Assembly: GCF_900110435.1 (NCBI RefSeq)
Contig: NZ_FODT01000001.1
Coordinates: 372,001-436,000, forward strand
Origin: Rhodopseudomonas pseudopalustris
GTDB lineage: Bacteria > Pseudomonadota > Alphaproteobacteria > Rhizobiales > Xanthobacteraceae
Length of the DNA stretch: 64,000 nucleotides
Direction of reading: 5' to 3'
Shown here: positions 61,566-64,000 of the stretch, piece after piece
Position numbering within the stretch: position 1 is the stretch's first letter
Layout: each line of letters opens with the position of its first letter
Program-made: the position numbers and the translations under genes
The notes under the pieces: generated by a model
Databases searched by the model: none
The model's input: only the letters and a program-made list of their open reading frames with translations
What the model was told of the DNA's origin: nothing

Positions 61566-63363
61566 CGGCGAACTCCTTTCCAAGGTACGCCTCGACCACG
61601 GTCGGGTCCTTGACGACCTCGCGGGGAGCTCCTTCGGCGATGATTACTCCGGAATTGAGTACGATCACCCGATCCGACAGTGACATGACGGCCTGCATCA
61701 CGTGTTCGATCGCAATGATGCTTACGCCGCCGTCCCTCACCTTCAGGATGAGATCGATCGCACGACGGACGTCCGTCTGATTGATTCCTGCCATCACCTC
61801 ATCCAGCAGCAGAATCCTGGGCTTCATGGCCAGCACACGCGCGACCTCGAGCCGCTTCAAGCCGCCAACCGTGAGCCCGCGCGCCTCGGCGTGTAACCAT
61901 GGCCCAAGCTGCATACGATCGGCCGTCTCGCGCGCAACCTCACGCGCCTCACGCACATCAGCGAAGCGATGGAACGCGCCGACCATGATGTTCTCCTCGA
62001 CCGTCATCGCGGCGAAGGGCTGGGCGATCTGGAAGGTGCGTCCTATGCCGATGGCCGCGAAGTCGGCTGGCGTCGACGGGTTGCGCCAAACGCCATCCCT
62101 GTCGCGAACTGACACCGATCCGCTATCGGGCGCCAGAAATCCGGATAGCTGGTTGAACAGCGTCGTCTTGCCGGCGCCGTTCGGTCCGATCAACCCAAGG
62201 ATTTCGCCCTCCCGCAAATTGAAGCTGACATTGTTGGTGACACGGAGACCGCCGAAGCTTTTTTCCAAATGCTCAACGCGCATTATCTCAGCTTTACTCT
62301 CCACCGGCACGGCCGCCGGCGCTGACGTCGCCGACACGCCAGGACGATCGACCTGCGGATCATCTGACGTTTGCGGTTTCCCTCGCGGCAGCAACCCCAT
62401 CAAGCCGCTCGGCATGAAGAGCGCAACCAGCATCAGGACCAACCCGTAGACGAAGCCATGCAGACCCGCGGCATGCGCACCAAGCCATCCGCGTGCTAGT
62501 TCGGAAATCGGCACAAGAATTACAGCGCCGAGCAGCGGGCCAACCACTGTGCCGAGCCCACCGACCAGCGCAAACATCACGATTTGGATCGACGTCGTCA
62601 GCGAAAACGCTGCGGCAGGCTCGATGAAGCTAAGATAGATCGCATGGAAGGTGCCGACCAGCGATGTCAACGCAGCTGATACGGCGACAGCAATGAGACG
62701 CACCTTTACGGTGTTGACCCCAGCAGCGTTTGCGGCGGACTCCCGCTCGCGTGTCGCGATGAGGTAGAAGCCAATCCGATGCGAGTGGATCCACCAGGAT
62801 ACGATAAGCGTCAGCAGGACCAACCCAAACGCGATAAGGAGCTGAGGTAGCCTTTCCTGGAACACCATCCATTCCAGGCCGATCTTGAGGGGAATCATTG
62901 CCCCGGTGGCACCGCCTGTGAACTCCTTCCAGTGCAAAGCCAGCGCACGAAACACTTCCAGGAACGCGATGGTTGCAAGCGCGAAGAACGGCCCCTTGAG
63001 CCGGAAGCACGGATAGCTGATAGCAATTGCTACAACCACGGAAACCGCAGCCCCGACAAATAGCCCGATCCACGGGCTGACGCCGAGATTCATGAGAATG
63101 ATCCCGGCGTATGAGCCGATTCCGTAGAAGATGGTATGACCAAGCGACAGCTGTCCTGCAAAACCGCCGACGATGTTCCAAGCCGACGAAAGCGCAGCGA
63201 ATATGCATATCGTGATGAAGATGTGATAGACGAACTGATCGTCCATCGAGACCGGTACGATCAGGAGCGCGCACAGCAACGATGCAAGCAACACCTTGTA
63301 GAGCAATGAGAATCGCACCGCTGACTCTTTATGTGGGTTTGAAGACAACGACATAGCGGTCAT
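61552..63363 (-). CDS. Fused LivM permease - LivG ATPase (second system)
   Basis: A 603-residue fusion. Residues about 15-325 are the LivM permease (SAWNIVGGFAGQLSLGHTIF at about 40-59, about 8-9 TM helices, GGLGTVVGPLLGAVILV). A Pro/Ser/Ala-rich linker (about 330-355) leads to the LivG ATPase (about 357-600): Walker A GPNGAGKTT (about 387-395), RTFQIAQPFAAMTVEENIM, and RILLLDEVMAGIN for Walker B. The signature is GLTVGGLKRLEV. Such fusions are known for some Liv systems and fix 1:1 stoichiometry. Its ATG overlaps the livH stop. Confidence 0.93.
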   Translation of the reverse strand: MTAMSLSSNPHKESAVRFSLLYKVLLASLLCALLIVPVSMDDQFVYHIFITICIFAALSSAWNIVGGFAGQLSLGHTIFYGIGSYAGIILMNLGVSPWIGLFVGAAVSVVVAIAISYPCFRLKGPFFALATIAFLEVFRALALHWKEFTGGATGAMIPLKIGLEWMVFQERLPQLLIAFGLVLLTLIVSWWIHSHRIGFYLIATRERESAANAAGVNTVKVRLIAVAVSAALTSLVGTFHAIYLSFIEPAAAFSLTTSIQIVMFALVGGLGTVVGPLLGAVILVPISELARGWLGAHAAGLHGFVYGLVLMLVALFMPSGLMGLLPRGKPQTSDDPQVDRPGVSATSAPAAVPVESKAEIMRVEHLEKSFGGLRVTNNVSFNLREGEILGLIGPNGAGKTTLFNQLSGFLAPDSGSVSVRDRDGVWRNPSTPADFAAIGIGRTFQIAQPFAAMTVEENIMVGAFHRFADVREAREVARETADRMQLGPWLHAEARGLTVGGLKRLEVARVLAMKPRILLLDEVMAGINQTDVRRAIDLILKVRDGGVSIIAIEHVMQAVMSLSDRVIVLNSGVIIAEGAPREVVKDPTVVEAYLGKEFADAQA

Positions 63364-64000
63364 TGGGACACATGGGAGAGGTTCAGGCGCGCACTGAAAA
63401 GACCCGTCGGCTTGACGATCAGAAGCAGGAGGAAAACGCCGAAAACAGCGATTTCGCGGAGGTCTGACCCTAGATAGAAGCCTGCAAAGCTATCGATAAG
63501 ACCGATGATCATCGCACCGACGAACGCGCCACCGATCGAGCCTAGGCCGCCCAAGACGACGACGACGAAGCACGTCAATGCGAAGTATGTCCCGATGCTT
63601 GGCGATGACGGATAGAGTGGCGCAACCGCTACTGCCGCAACGCCGACGCACGCGGATCCAACCCCAAATGTGAGGACGAATATCCAGTTGACGTTGATGC
63701 CCATAATCTGGGCCGCCGCCCTGTTCTGCGCGACAGCGCGGACAGCGCGGCCAGTCTGCGAGCGAGACAGGAACAGCTGCAGAGCCAACACGACAACGAT
63801 GGACAGCACGAAGATCAACAACTGACCGATCAACACACGAACAGGCCCGAGTTCGACGGAGGTTCGCAGGCCGTGAGGCGGCGTACTGGCGACGTCGGCG
63901 CCGAAAACCAGGAGCGCCAGATTGATCAACGCCGTCGACAGACCGACCGTTGCAAGAATCTGGATATGATCGTCCTGCGCTGACATCAACGGCTGTATAA
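63360..64000 (-). CDS. livH: Branched-chain amino acid type ABC transporter permease LivH (second system), partial
   Basis: About 213 C-terminal residues of a LivH permease. The frame runs off the right edge, so roughly the first 80 residues are missing. About five TM helices are seen, with the signature FVVVVLGGLGSIGGAFVGAMIIG (positions about 139-161 of the visible part) and the C-terminal VKPTGLF common to this family. It overlaps the fused livMG gene by 4 bp. The binding protein for this system is not in the window. Confidence 0.92.
   Translation of the reverse strand, partial: IQPLMSAQDDHIQILATVGLSTALINLALLVFGADVASTPPHGLRTSVELGPVRVLIGQLLIFVLSIVVVLALQLFLSRSQTGRAVRAVAQNRAAAQIMGINVNWIFVLTFGVGSACVGVAAVAVAPLYPSSPSIGTYFALTCFVVVVLGGLGSIGGAFVGAMIIGLIDSFAGFYLGSDLREIAVFGVFLLLLIVKPTGLFSARLNLSHVSQ

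Overview
The window is chromosomal DNA of a high-GC alphaproteobacterium of the Rhodopseudomonas/Bradyrhizobium group (Nitrobacteraceae). This rests on the dnaA-dnaN-recF-gyrB block preceded by rpsT, a DUF3551 protein, Omp25-type porin-like proteins, extragenic repeats of the TAGAGC...GCTCTA kind, and many CoA-ligase and Liv-transporter genes. Species is not settled by eye. No tRNA, rRNA, CRISPR array, integrase or phage gene was found.

Layout. 1-8.7 kb: the end of a lipocalin-like gene, a MAPEG protein, an IS5-family element, an orphan Liv-type binding protein, a double-barrel outer-membrane protein, htpG, and an AT-richer patch with a DUF3800 gene. 8.7-16.8 kb: a PepSY/response-regulator/kinase operon, a small membrane protein, the methylthioadenosine salvage pair mtnP-mtnA, and divergently an iron-type alcohol dehydrogenase with an acyl-CoA synthetase. 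17-27 kb: a second IS copy just upstream of recQ, an FmdB zinc ribbon, another acyl-CoA synthetase, a degenerate HD-GYP regulator, a Wza-like lipoprotein, msrA and rpsT. 27.2-28.4 kb: a 1.3-kb stretch without a recognised gene before dnaA. 28.4-35.2 kb: dnaA, dnaN, recF, gyrB.

35.2-64 kb is mostly catabolic. A ligase-P450-thiolase operon faces a TetR gene. A ten-gene minus-strand run (enoyl-CoA hydratase, LivHMGF, aldehyde dehydrogenase, binding protein, ligase, GntR, enoyl-CoA hydratase) looks like one uptake-plus-CoA-activation unit. A TerC/zinc-ribbon/TerB trio separates it from a second minus-strand unit of visibly lower GC (LivH, fused LivMG, LivF, CaiB-type CoA-transferase, enoyl-CoA hydratase, two acyl-CoA dehydrogenases, aldehyde dehydrogenase). 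Together these suggest import of carboxylic acids (substrates unknown), thioesterification and beta-oxidation-like breakdown.

The most distinctive structural observations are: two near-identical IS copies, each inserted exactly in the apex of a REP-type palindrome of the same composite repeat; a repeat family whose TAG ends provide the stop codons of three genes; a structured leader before terC; a hairpin before the double-barrel porin; and a Qnr-like pentapeptide protein a few kb from gyrB.
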